From Volvox africanus (lineage: Eukaryota > Chlorophyta > Chlorophyceae > Chlamydomonadales > Volvocaceae): 64,000 bases of DNA. The DNA lies in NCBI GenBank assembly GCA_030268105.1, contig BSDZ01000022.1:1157001-1221000 (forward strand). Direction: 5' to 3'. A program made the translations under genes and the position numbers. Under the pieces are notes generated by a model. That model ran no database searches. It saw only the letters and a program-made list of their open reading frames with translations, and was not told the DNA's origin. The first letter of the stretch is position 1; each line of letters opens with the position of its first letter. Shown here piece after piece: positions 47,166 to 58,074 of the stretch.

Positions 47166-48843
47166 TTAAGCCAGGCTCCGGTTAGTTTATGCCATACAGT
47201 GGTGGGAGACTCGCGAGATGGGCTCGAAGGACAAGATCATCCCTAGGTGCAGACCTCCCTGGAGTTCATCAGTCGCCTCTCTGGGCTACTACATCTCGCT
47301 TACAAACTTAATGCATTTCAGTAAATGCTTAAGAGATCATAATAATCTGTCTATTTTTTATAATTATAATTTAACTAACTACCAGTTTAACCGTTTGTAA
47401 ACAAATCATAATCCCATCGGCAAATCAGGATTACGGATTTGGCGGCAGCCGCCAGCCGCCATTACTAACCACCCTCCCGAAATACCGAACCTGTCGGTAG
47501 TCCATAACCTGTATGGATTGGGCCTTTTACCGTCTGAATGGTAAAAGGTGGAACACCTGGTTCCTGGTTCACTTATCCTCCGGTTGTAGTGGTAACTTCT
47601 GAAGGTCACGCCCGGTTCGAGGCCTTATGGCCTCTCAAGTACGACCTAGTCGGCGGCTCTACTTAATTGGGCTCTGGCACAACAACCGGTATCTTTTGAT
47701 ACCATCCTTCATTAGGTTCCCTCATACAACACAAACTAACCGGTAGTTCCCACTACCATCACGCTGTGGTTTTATTTTTCCTTTGTTTTTACCTTAATAA
47801 TTTTCCGTTCAATTGAGCAACAACACGAGCGACGTGGGTGACGTGGGCGTATAACAAACTTCCGGCATCAGCATTAGAAAGGTCCTTCACATGACAACAA
47901 AGCCGTGCGTGCGCCAATACGAAGCTAGATATTACATACAGTAAATACAATTTGGGTGCTTATTCTTGCAGCGTAAGCCACCCACAGTGTAACACTGACC
48001 CTTTCATATACAATAAGTACGAAGGACATACTTCCATTCATAAAAGCAAGAAACACATCGATAGCCAGGCTTGAGGTTAATGAAGTTTGTATGCTTTTAC
48101 ATGCTGGCTTGAGTGAGCAAAGAGAGGTATGTAGCTTGGGGAGGTATGTATGGCAGGACAGGCAGTCAAAGCCGCATGCCTGCCAACCCCCAGGCCGCCC
48201 CAATGCGGCATTGTGTAGTATCCTGGGGTATCTACGGGTAGTGTCAAAGGATCCTGGACCACAGATGGTCATCCTTCCGATCGGGCCTTTGCAGGCCGAC
48301 ACAACAGAGATACAACACATTGTGTTTCGGTCAGGTCAGCAGGGCCCATAGTATACCAGTGTATAGGTGTTCGTCGTTGCAGGCAGAGCGGGTAGCCCAC
48401 CCACGCACAGTGTATCACCCCTCCGTCATACAGTCACGCAGGTTTCTAAAATGATGCACATGCATGACGATTAGGCCATATACAAGCAAGATGCATAACC
48501 TGCCTTCCAATATCTGCCTTCCAATGATGTTGCCAATATATGAATAACCTTTCCAATGACTACCATCCACATACATGCAACCTAATGACTGCCAAACATA
48601 TGCAACCTAATGACCACCATTTATGCAACCATGTATCGTTCATTCATTTATCCAGCCATGCATTCATCATTAGCATACTGTGTATGCTTTTGCTGCAATT
48701 GTACAAGCATGCATATATACATGCATGCACACACACTTCGTTCGTCGTTCCCGGTAGTTAATAATATGTTTGCGTGTATATGTACGGGATGGAGCATATA
48801 TGTATGTCGCTGCTGCTGTCACTACAAGTCGTTTTCCCCATTG
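47166..48843. other. Repeat-rich non-coding stretch
   Basis: No coding region supported. It holds a block at 47400-47800 with several local hairpins (e.g. CCTTTTACC...GGTAAAAGG near 47521-47547), fragments resembling family X termini near 47975-47995 and 48398-48412, M1 copy 3 (48214-48317), and short tandem ATGCAACCTAATGAC-like repeats near 48575-48620. Confidence 0.5.
48214..48317 (+). mobile_element. Short element family M1 copy 3 (104 bp)
   Basis: Begins TGTAGTATCCTGGGGTATCT and ends GATACAACA, flanked by the perfect 5-bp duplication CATTG (48209-48213 and 48318-48322). Belongs with copy 5 to a subfamily carrying TCTACGGGTRGTGTC. Confidence 0.83.
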
Positions 48844-48990
48844 CTACTCCCCAACGTTGAGGTCAACCACAGGAGGCGACCTGGGAACGCAGCTGCCGCC
48901 ATCATCCTGCACAAGCAGTGATCTGCTGTAGCTCTTCTGAGGAGGCAGAAGGTGGCTGAGCTCCTGAAAGTCATCATTAGCTATCTGTGG
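48844..48990 (-). other. Possible terminal exon on the minus strand
   Basis: After an acceptor (TTTCAG ending near 48966) an open frame reads HLLPPQKSYSRSLLVQDD and ends VVDLNVGE at a TAG (48844-48846). A second frame is also open for about 20 residues. It could be the last exon of the surface-protein gene at 49435-56177, but the joining donor is unclear. Confidence 0.3.
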
Positions 48991-49434
48991 CGTGATGAAT
49001 GAACCAATCAAAACGAGGTGCATGCCGGTGTGCATAACTTTAGTCAGGCGCCATCATACAGCTTACTTGGGCATTTAATTATTGGGTGCGCACGATGATG
49101 TATGCATGTACTAGTAGCAAAGCAAGCATATAGTATTCATGATTCCCCAGCATAGCCATATAAGTGCTCAAACCTATTATAAAAGGCGTAAGCCGTTAGA
49201 AACTTCAAGTGCGCTGCTCGTTTGAAGGTTTTGTTGATAGTTATGTCAGAGGCGAAACCCCTTTACCTTGCATACGCTGTAATCAATCTGTAAAGCTTAA
49301 ATATTTATAAATTTTGATAACTGATAAGTAATTAAGCCCCGGGGCTCCTTATAGCACATGCCAGCCTAAGGGCTGCTTAACCATGAAATCATATAACAAT
49401 ATTTATTTATTATTCAATAACATATGCGTACCCG

Positions 49435-52400
49435 TTAACCGTTCGGCATGTCAAGGGTATCTGTGAAAGAGGCTGCGACAGCGTTAGCCGTGTTGTGATG
49501 GCGATCATGACGGGCCGCAGAAGTGCAAGGAGAAGTTGCTTGTGGTGCTGCTGTTCCCGCGATTATTGTTGATGCTGGTGCTCGTGCTTCTGTTTCCGTT
49601 GTTTGCGCCGTTTTTAGTATTGGGGGCAGCTTAAGCGGTGGTTTCACGACCGCTGCTACCCCTCCACTTGAGGCACAATCTGCTGGGGCAGCAGCAGGAG
49701 ATATCGCTGTATTAATCGCGGGTCGGCCATCTTCTGCTGGCGGCGGCTGCTGTCGGAAGTTCATCATGTTCGATACGGTGTTGGCAGTGTTGCCATCAGC
49801 GGTGTCGCTTCTGGAGTTATCATCACCACCAGCCGCTGTCACCAGCATGGGAGTAGTAGCTGCGACCAATATTGCTGCTGGAGCAATAACGGCACTATTG
49901 GGGGCTAGACCAGCTGCTGCCGCCGGTGGCGGTGGAGCCGCGCCCATCACCACCGCTGCTGCTGGCGGCGGCGGCGGCTGAATCATTACGGGCGTCATAC
50001 CTTGGCTGGCGAGACTGCCCTCCACCCATCCGTTGTTTCTGACCCATGATGGCTGCTTCTGCTGCTGCTGTTCTTGTTGAAGTACAATTGAAGCAGATGA
50101 TGCAGGAATTATTACTTGAGGTGATGGCGCAACTGAAGGGGATTGTTGCTGCTGTAGGTTGAAAGAATTAATTACGCACATGGAAAAATTAAATGGAAGT
50201 CATCGGAATGATCATGATATCTCAGTATAACCATATATGATCATGTGGTGGGGTATAACCATGGGGTGCAAATAAAACCATTAAAAGTAAACGCTACAAA
50301 ATGTGTACAAATACAAAACCGCACTACTGCCAATTTACGTACATATATGCAGTTATACATACATACATGCATACATGGATGTATCTATATACATATATAT
50401 GTATATATTGGCACGCAAATGCGGTGTGCAGATCCGGTTGACATCACCAACCATGGAGCAGCAAGAACAGAGCAGGGGCTTTAGGGCAGGAGTTTTGAGG
50501 AGGAGGTTCTGTGGGAGGAAAGGGGGAGAGTGAGGGAGGTAGAGACAAGGAGAGGACGGTCTAGATCTTGAGGAGGGGAAGGGAGAGGGTGGAGGGTTTC
50601 GTGGCTAGAGGTTCCTGTGTCCAGACTTCGGGGCCTTAGGGTTTTAGGGGGGTTCAGCGAGAGAGGTCTTTCCTTGTTGTGCAGTTCAGGTGTCTGCGGG
50701 GCCAGCTTTGGGTGGGGCCGGAAGGCTTTCTAGGGGGGCGCCAGTTCGGCTTGTCATCCCCCCCTCCGCCTCTTGTTGGGTTCTTCTGGCTTGGCTGTGG
50801 AAGGGTGTGCTTTCCTGCTGGTGCTTCTCCTCTGAGGGGAACTGTGTGTGTCTGCCAGGCTCCTGTCTAGTCAGTGTCGGGTTAGAGGAGAGGTTTCCCC
50901 GTCCTTTGAGCAGCTAGGTGTCCCCCGTTTTCTGTTGGGCCTTCCTGTGGTTTCTTGGTAGCCCTGAGTGCTCTGTGAGTGGCCAGGCGAGAGCCTATGA
51001 GGGCTCGCTGGCCCTAGTGAGAGGGGGAGCACGTGGCAGGACAGACAGACAAAGCCACGTGTTCCTCCCCTGCGCTGTGGCTCGGTCCGGTCAGGACCCC
51101 CGGTGCTCGTCTTTGAAGGGCGAGTCGCCCACAGTGTAACACCCATATATATATATGTACATATATGGGTGTTACACTGTGGGCGACTCGCCCTTCAAAG
51201 ACGAGCACCGGGGGTCCTGACCGGACATATATATATATATATGTATATGTATATATACATATATGTATATATGTGTGTGTATACATGTATGCATGTGTAT
51301 ATATATATATGTTTATATGTGTGTGAATCTGCACACGGTACGCAGGCAGGCTGGCAAGAATATAATATCTGTCCTTCGCTCATCATCACATACATTCATT
51401 CATCAACCCGCATTACCTTTCTGCGGCGATAAGCGACTAATAGTACGACAAGAGCCAATACCAGGAGGCAGGTGCCGCCGATGGCACCACTGATGACAGC
51501 TGGCATGTTGACGTGTACCCTGTTCCCAGGGGGTGGCGGTGTGGGGGCCCCAGCAGCACCTTGGTACTGCACGCATACAGGCAGGAATTTAGGATAGAAG
51601 CAATATCAGTCGGGTATATCGGTGGTTTTATTTCATTTATCTGTTTCATTATTATCGAAGTTTGTGCATGATGTATATATGTCTTGTGTAAAAAAACTGC
51701 TTTAATTAATGCATTCACTGCGTTTGTTCCATAACTGTTCCATAAACATGACGAAGCAGGCAGGCCAGCTTATTATTATCTATTTATTTGGTAAGCAAGT
51801 ATGTACTGGCCAAAAACAGCACATGCATACCCGCCCCATAATAAGAAACAAGAAGCCATGAATACTTATTAATAATAAAAACAATTTAATAACCTAGCAT
51901 ATGTGTTCGTCAGCAGAGCTTCAGCAGCAAGCACCATACCGCACCGTGAACCCTGTGATGGCCCATGAGCCTTCAAGTGGGCCCAGAGGACAAACTCCCG
52001 GCAGGGCAGACAAGATGTTGTACACCCTCTCCTTGAAGGCCGCCATGTCTCTGGAAGGGTCCACCTGACCACGGACAGAGGTTTATCATGAAATAGTAAT
52101 CAGGTGCTGCTGCTTGCTGCTCGGGCATGCGTGTGTTGTATTACGGTTCGATTATCGCCAATTGTTGGATATGACAGAGACAGGGATACAACAGTTTCCC
52201 GCTGGGGCCCGCTGCCTGTTGTATCTCGGTGTTAATACCCGCCAAACTGCTTAGGCCCGATCGGAATATGTCCAGTTTCCTGACCATCCTGGATATCAGC
52301 CTTAGATACTCCAGGATACTACACCGCCCCGCCCAAGAAGTACCCCCGTGCGACGCACCTTGAACTCGACAATACTTGAGGGTTGGTTGCATGCCTGCTG

Positions 52401-52471
52401 CATGTAATCACACACATGAACGTGGTGGTGGTGATGACGATGATCTATTTAAATTTATCTTTATCGATACA

Positions 52472-52519
<48 letters not shown>

Positions 52520-55500
52520 CAGCTGCAAGCAAGGAATTGTCACAGTAGGTAGTAGCTAGTACATGTACGAATATAATGTATATATGTATAAATATACGTA
52601 ATTGTTTGCTATTGTTGGCTGTAGTGAGGGCAGGTGCATCATACATACAGCAGGACAGACATATATATATACATGCATTTATACATGTATACATACATAT
52701 ACATACATACACATACATATATATACACACATATAACACCCATAATATATATACGCATATATATACATGTATATATATACATGTATGTATGAACGGGTGT
52801 TACACTGTGGGTGACTTGCCCTGAAAGGACAAGCATCGGGGGCCCAGTCAGGGCCGAACCACAGCGCAGGGGGAAACACACGGCTTGGTCTATTCGTCCT
52901 GCCGTGCACTCTTCCCCTCGCTCAGCCAACAAGGGGACACACACCTGCCGTGCGTCAAGCCTGTATGTATATATATATGTATATATGTGTATGTATATAT
53001 GTGTGTGTATATATATATATATATTAGTTTTTACGATTGCTTCGTATGTGCACATGCATGTTATTTGGCGTACATGCAGTCATATCATACATACATGTAA
53101 TATATGCATAACCGTGACGCACCACGTCATTCTGGTCGCTGATTAACTTTCTGCTTGTCGCTGTCAATCCGCTGTTGGTGGTCATACAGTTTGCGGTCAC
53201 ATTTTTCGTTGGTAGGCCAAGGTACTCGGCCAGGGCGATTAGCCCAGCCGTGGTGCAAACAGCAGATGGAGAGGAGCCCTGTGGGATATGAGGAACAGAG
53301 CGACGACATCAACGGATGGACCAGAGCGAGGCAGTCTATCGATGAACTCATTCTTGCTAGTAAACACATCTATCCGTCCGTAAAGATGCATCGAGCAGTA
53401 AAGATGTTACAGCTCTTGAACCCGTAAGAAAAGGTTGACTTATATGTTGCAAAGTCTCAGGACGGTTATGACCCGTCAAGCGAAGGCTTCAACCTGAAAG
53501 TTCTCTATCTTCCCTGCTTCCTCCAAATGGCATTGTTGCCCTCTTGTTGCCTAGGAGGCCGAAACGACTTCTGTACGGGTTCAGTGTCTCCTCGCTTCGG
53601 GGGTTACCCTCAAAAGCTAAGAGTCTTTCTAATATCCAGGGTTTCACCACTACGCCTGGTCACTTCATCTTACAGATCTTAAATAGGCTTACCATCTTTA
53701 GGTAACATCTCAAACACGAAATTAACCTCGGTTAATTTCTATTCATTTCTTTTAGATGCTACAACGCAAAAATATGGCTAGACTGATGACGACGTGATCG
53801 TCCGTATATGTTTTAAATTATTATATTAGAGCGTGCTTAGTGCGGTCTAATAAACTGTACGGATAAGCGCACATCCACCGCCGACCTTAAATTTTGGAAA
53901 CGTTGTCAAGAACTGGTAGTCCACTAATCGAGAATGTAGTGCTGGAGGTGAAAACGATGAGGGCAGAGCGGAAGACGGTAAAGGCATTGAAATCGTAAGC
54001 CATAGTTGCGGTGACTGCTGAATTTGAGGTACTGGGGGAGGAGGTAGAGGTAGGGGAGGAGGTGGGGGTGGCGGTGGCGATAGGGGCAGCGGCGGGGGTG
54101 ATGAAGTACCGAGTGGGGGTGGCGGAGATGGCGGGGATGGCGGTGGGGGTGGCGGAGGCGGTGGGGGTGGCGGTGGTGATGCAGTACCGAGTGGGGGTGG
54201 TGGAGATGGCGGGGTTGGCGGTGGGGGTGGCGGAGGCGGTGGGGGTGGCGGTGGTGATGCAGTACCGAGTGGGGGTGGCGGAGATGGCGGGGATGGTGGT
54301 GGGGGTGGCGGAGGCGGTGGGGGTGGCGGTGGTGATGCAGTACCGAGTGGGGGTGGCGGAGATGGCGGGGTCGGCGGTGGGGGTGGCGGAGGCGGTGGGG
54401 GTGGCGGTGGTGATGAAGTAGCGAGTGGGGGTGGCGGAGATGGCGGGGTCGGCGGTGGGGGTGGCGGAGGCGGTGGGGGTGGCGGTGGTGATGAAGTAGC
54501 GAGTGGGGGTGGCGGAGATGGCGGGGTCGGCGGTGGGGGTGGCGGAGGCGGTGGGGGTGGCGGTGGTGATAGGATTAGCGGCGGGGATGGCGGTGGAGGT
54601 GGCGGAGGCGGTGGGGGTGGCGGTGGTGATGCAGTACCGAGTGGGGGTGGCGGTGGTGATGCAGTACCGAGTGGGGGTGGCGGAGATGGCGGGGATGGTG
54701 GTGGGGGTGGCGGAGGCGGTGGGGGTGGCGGTGGTGATGAAGTAGCGAGTGGGGGTGGCGGAGACGGCGGGGATGGCGGTGGGGATGGCGGAGGCGGTGG
54801 GGGTGGCGGTGGTGATGAAGTAGCGAGTGCGGGTGGCGGAGGCGGTGGGGGTGGCGGTGGTGATGCAGTACCGAGTGGGGGTGGCGGAGATGGCGGGGAT
54901 GGCGGTGGGGGTGGCGGAGGCGGTGGGGGTGGCGGTGGTGATGAAGTAGCGAGTGCGGGTGGCGGAGGCGGTGGGGGTGGCGGTGGTGATGCAGTACCGA
55001 GTGGGGGTGGCGGAGATGGCGGGGATGGCGGTGGAGGTGGCGGAGGCGGTGGGGGTGGCGGTGGTGATGAAATACCGAGTGGGGGTGGCGGAGATGGCGG
55101 GGTTGGCGGTGGAGGTGGCGGAGGCGGTGGGGGTGGCGGTGGTGATGCAGTACCGAGTGGGGGTGGCGGAGATGGCGGGGTTGGCGGTGTGGCTGGCGGA
55201 GGCGGTGGGGGTGGCGGTGGTGATGAAGTAGCGAGTGGGGGTGGCGGAGATGGCGGGGATGGCGGTGGGGGTGGCGGAGGCGGTGGGGGTGGCGGTGGTG
55301 ATAAAGTAGCGAGTGGGGGTGGCGGAGATGGCGGGGATGGCGGTGGGGGTGGCGGAGGCGGTGGGGGTGGCGGTGGTGATGCAGTACCGAGTGGGGGTGG
55401 CGGAGATGGCGGGGATGGCGGTGGGGGTGGCGGAGGCGGTGGGGGTGGCGGTGGTGATGAAGTAGCGAGTGGGGGTGGCGGAGATGGCGGGGTTGGCGGT

Positions 55501-56177
55501 GGGGGTGGCGGAGGCGGTGGGGGTGGCGGTGGTGATGAAGTAGCGAGCGGGGGTGGCAGAGATGGCGGGGTCGGCGGTGGGGGTGGTGGAGGCGGTGGGG
55601 GTGGCGGTGGTGATAGGGTTAGCGGCGGGGGTGGCGGAGATGGCGGGGTCGGCGGTGGGGGTGGCGGAGGCGGTGGGGATGGCGGTGGTGATGAAGTAGC
55701 GAGTGGGGGTGGCGGAGATGGCGGGGTCGGCGGTGGGGGTGGCGGAGGCGGTGGGGGTGGCGGTGGTGATAGGGCTAGCGGCGGGGGTGGCGGAGATGGC
55801 GGGGATGGCGGTGGGGTTGGCGGTGGTGATGAAGTACCGAGTGGGGTTGGGGGAGATGGCGGGGATGGCGGTGGGGGTGGCGGAGGGGTGGGCGGAGGTG
55901 GTGGGGGTGGCGGTGGCGACGGGGCTGGAGGTGGGGGTGGCAGAGATGGGGGGTGTGGCGGTGTGAATGGGGATGGCGGTGGGGGTGGCGGAGGCGGTGG
56001 GGGTGGGGGTGGCGACGAGGGTGGAGGTGGGGGTGGCGGTGGTGAAGGGGGTTCATTAGAAGCACCCCTGGCAGCAGGAAGCGTTGTTACTATGACTATT
56101 ATGCTGAGCAACAGCATCCTTTGCAATTCCGTATCACGTATTACAGTTAGCATGCGAGCGATCATCTTGTGCATCAA
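49435..56177 (-). CDS. Hydroxyproline-rich single-pass surface protein (multi-exon model)
   Basis: Exons, minus strand, all phase 0: 56177-53886, 53278-53123, 52397-52359, 52064-51945, 51566-51417, and 50151 to about 49435. Exon 1 starts MMHKMIARM; a signal peptide ([18 protein letters not shown]) precedes some two dozen 26-residue Pro-rich repeats alternating LGTAS and LATSS linkers before SPPPP runs, the motif of volvocine hydroxyproline-rich wall glycoproteins. Ectodomain exons follow ([49 protein letters not shown]). The fifth exon encodes a Pro linker, a membrane span ([15 protein letters not shown]) and RRRK stop-transfer. The last visible exon is a Gln/Pro/Ala-rich tail. Donors GTGCGT (twice), GTGCGG and GTAATG are good; the donor after exon 1 (GTCGGC) is weak, so exon 1 could be a separate secreted HRGP. 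No pherophorin or kinase domain seen. Function unknown; a wall-anchored receptor is an inference. Confidence 0.6.
50870..51150 (-). repeat. Family X repeat, minus-strand copy
   Basis: On the minus strand it begins GGGTGTTACACTGTGGGCGA at about 51146 and runs at least through the CACAGCGCAGGGG tract shared with 52796-52930. It lies in the intron after the membrane-span exon of the surface-protein gene, and its first 65 bp form one arm of the 140-bp palindrome. Confidence 0.65.
51086..51225. repeat. 140-bp near-perfect palindrome
   Basis: The left half (from TCCGGTCAGGACCCCC) and right half (to GGGGGTCCTGACCGGA) are complementary over about 65 bp, with mismatches only in the AT-rich centre near 51150-51160. 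It corresponds to two family X ends in head-to-head orientation around a TA repeat. Confidence 0.92.
52217..52323 (-). mobile_element. Short element family M1 copy 4 (107 bp)
   Basis: Minus orientation relative to copies 1-3. The plus strand starts TGTTGTATCTC and ends GATACTACA. Flanks CTGCC (52212-52216) and CCGCC (52324-52328) match at 4 of 5 bases. It sits within the intron 52065-52358 of the surface-protein gene. Confidence 0.8.
52796..52930 (+). repeat. Family X repeat, plus-strand copy
   Basis: Begins GGGTGTTACACTGTGGGTGA, followed by tracts shared with 4502-4561 and with the minus-strand copy ending near 51146 (CCACAGCGCAGGGG). Embedded in TA/GTATA microsatellite DNA inside an intron of the surface-protein gene. 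Confidence 0.7.
54080..55860. repeat. 78-bp coding minisatellite of the HRGP exon
   Basis: Unit of exactly 78 bp (for example unit starts at 54178 and 54256), 26 codons, repeated about two dozen times with some shortened units. Two spacer variants alternate (plus strand GCAGTACCGAG and GAAGTAGCGAG). The plus strand is G-rich with many GGGGG and GGTGG runs. Confidence 0.9.
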
Positions 56178-58074
56178 TATGTACTGCTGCCCTGCAGCAA
56201 TGTACAGCCGCTGTTTGTGTAGTTTCGGTCGAGCAGGCGCTGGCCGGTTTACGAAGGCGATGCGGTGATCCTCGGCTTGTCGTGTGCATGTGCTATGTAC
56301 GTAGCTGGCAGACCCGAAGATAAGAATGAGGCATTATTGTCGTTGATTGCAATATACGTATTATTTATCTAATAATAATACAGCAGGTGTGCTATTCTTG
56401 TTGCTGGCCGGCTCGCTATCTATCTATCTATTGATTGCACGCTGACTCGGTCCTGCATGCAAATGTAAATCATGTGGAGAATTGTGAATTACATTCTTAA
56501 CACTCACATTATGGAGTATCAAAGCGAATGAAAGGCAGAAAGGGAAAGAATGAACAGCGGCAGAAGCACAAGTTCAAATGGATAAAACATACGCCGCCGG
56601 CGGTGGGAACGGATTATTGATTGTTGCTCATCAGGAAATGAACAGGAAGAAAACGGTGCGCAGGTTCTTACATACAAACACATGACACTTACTAGATAGC
56701 TGCTGGTGCTAGCTGAAACAACGACCGGAAATCCTTAGAATGAACATTAGCGCTTCTGGATATTACCTACCTTTCACCAGCACCAGAATGATACTCGCCA
56801 CCAATCGAGCAGGAATTCATACTAGAAAATTACGACTAATTGTCCAATGTGCGTAGGGATATGAACCTGCTCGCTCAAATTCCCAACGGAAAGGGGGCGG
56901 CGCGCGGACCGCTTTAAACATACATGCTTGACGAGGACATATCTGTAAAACGCATATGCTGTATCTTATTATTACTATGACGATAATTAAGTATTTAATG
57001 ATAACCAAAAGTGACATCAACGCACATAAGAGGTTTTATATAGCTTGCTTTGCTTGTATGTACGACAAGCACGCCCTCTATCGATTGTAGGCGTTCTAAT
57101 GTCGACATTCTTCATATTCTTAGCTAACTGTGATATTTTAAGCCTGTAAAATTAAGTATGGTCTAAAACCATATATCTCTTTGTTTGACAGCGGCGGGTT
57201 TCTTTGTATAAATGCGCATATGTGCGCGGAGCCGCGGGCGCGGCGCGGCGGGCGCGAAGACGCGGGCTCGGCGACGCGGGCGCAGACATGTTTCTATGAT
57301 TGCATCCAGCAGCTTCGCACGAGGCCCGAAATGCGCTGTCTGCCTGCATACGTGCGCACTAAAACGCATTGCTAAAGCGACGTTCTATATATTAAGAAAT
57401 ATGTAAGGAACTATATCTCACATGTATCAATATACATGTGAGATATAGATACCATATTTGTTCAAAACGCTCTTTCGTAATAATATGCCACGCACGGTCT
57501 AGTATTCTAAGCATGCAATTAAGCATGTAGGCAAAGGCAAGCAATGAAAACAATCGACAAGACAGGTTGCAGCGCAGCGAATTATTTGTAGTTATTAGGT
57601 ATTTGTTGATCGGCAAAGTCTACTTATTATTATTTCCTGCTGGGGAGTGTGCTAAGGGGATCCGTAGTGCTCACGCGGTTACGTGGTATATATTTTTATT
57701 GCGAGTTTCGATATAGGTGAGTCAAACAGTCTCTGATAACCAAGGTTTGCTGATATGGCGCCTCTAATGCATGGAACCCGCAGTTGTTCAATACCGGTCG
57801 GAACAATAGTGGAGACTATGCATAATGGGCAAGAAAAGTGTGAGTACGGTAGTAGTACGGCAATCCATTCAAATCCTATTATGTAGAGTTAGTGCGCTAT
57901 GCCAAGGTTTGAGCAATTATGTAACGAACTACGGACTTGCTTCCCTGTCTGACTGCGTGTCGCATTATTAGCAGGTTATGAGCCCCGAGTCAACGTGGTA
58001 GGTGGCGACTCCGAGCTTAGGTATCTTCCTCTGTTTCGCTGGTCTAGCGACGCTCTGGTCTAGACCAGGAAGAT
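56178..58074. other. Intergenic region upstream of the surface-protein gene
   Basis: Presumed promoter side of the HRGP-type gene. No supported ORF. It contains a GC-rich island at 57220-57295, a perfect 17-bp inverted repeat with a CAAT loop at 57411-57448 (CTATATCTCACATGTAT), and near 57960-58074 the leader of the copia relic that follows. Confidence 0.5.

Noticed and set aside
47600..47640. tRNA-like GGTTCGAGGCC motif
   Set aside because: No surrounding cloverleaf arms with correct spacing could be found.
54080..55860. CRISPR-like array of regular repeats
   Set aside because: Repeats are contiguous, coding and variable without unique spacers, in a eukaryotic gene; a minisatellite.
55189..56268. 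359-residue glycine-rich ORF on the plus strand
   Set aside because: It is the antisense shadow of the 78-bp proline-codon minisatellite. The minus strand has the signal peptide and the typical SPPPP pattern.
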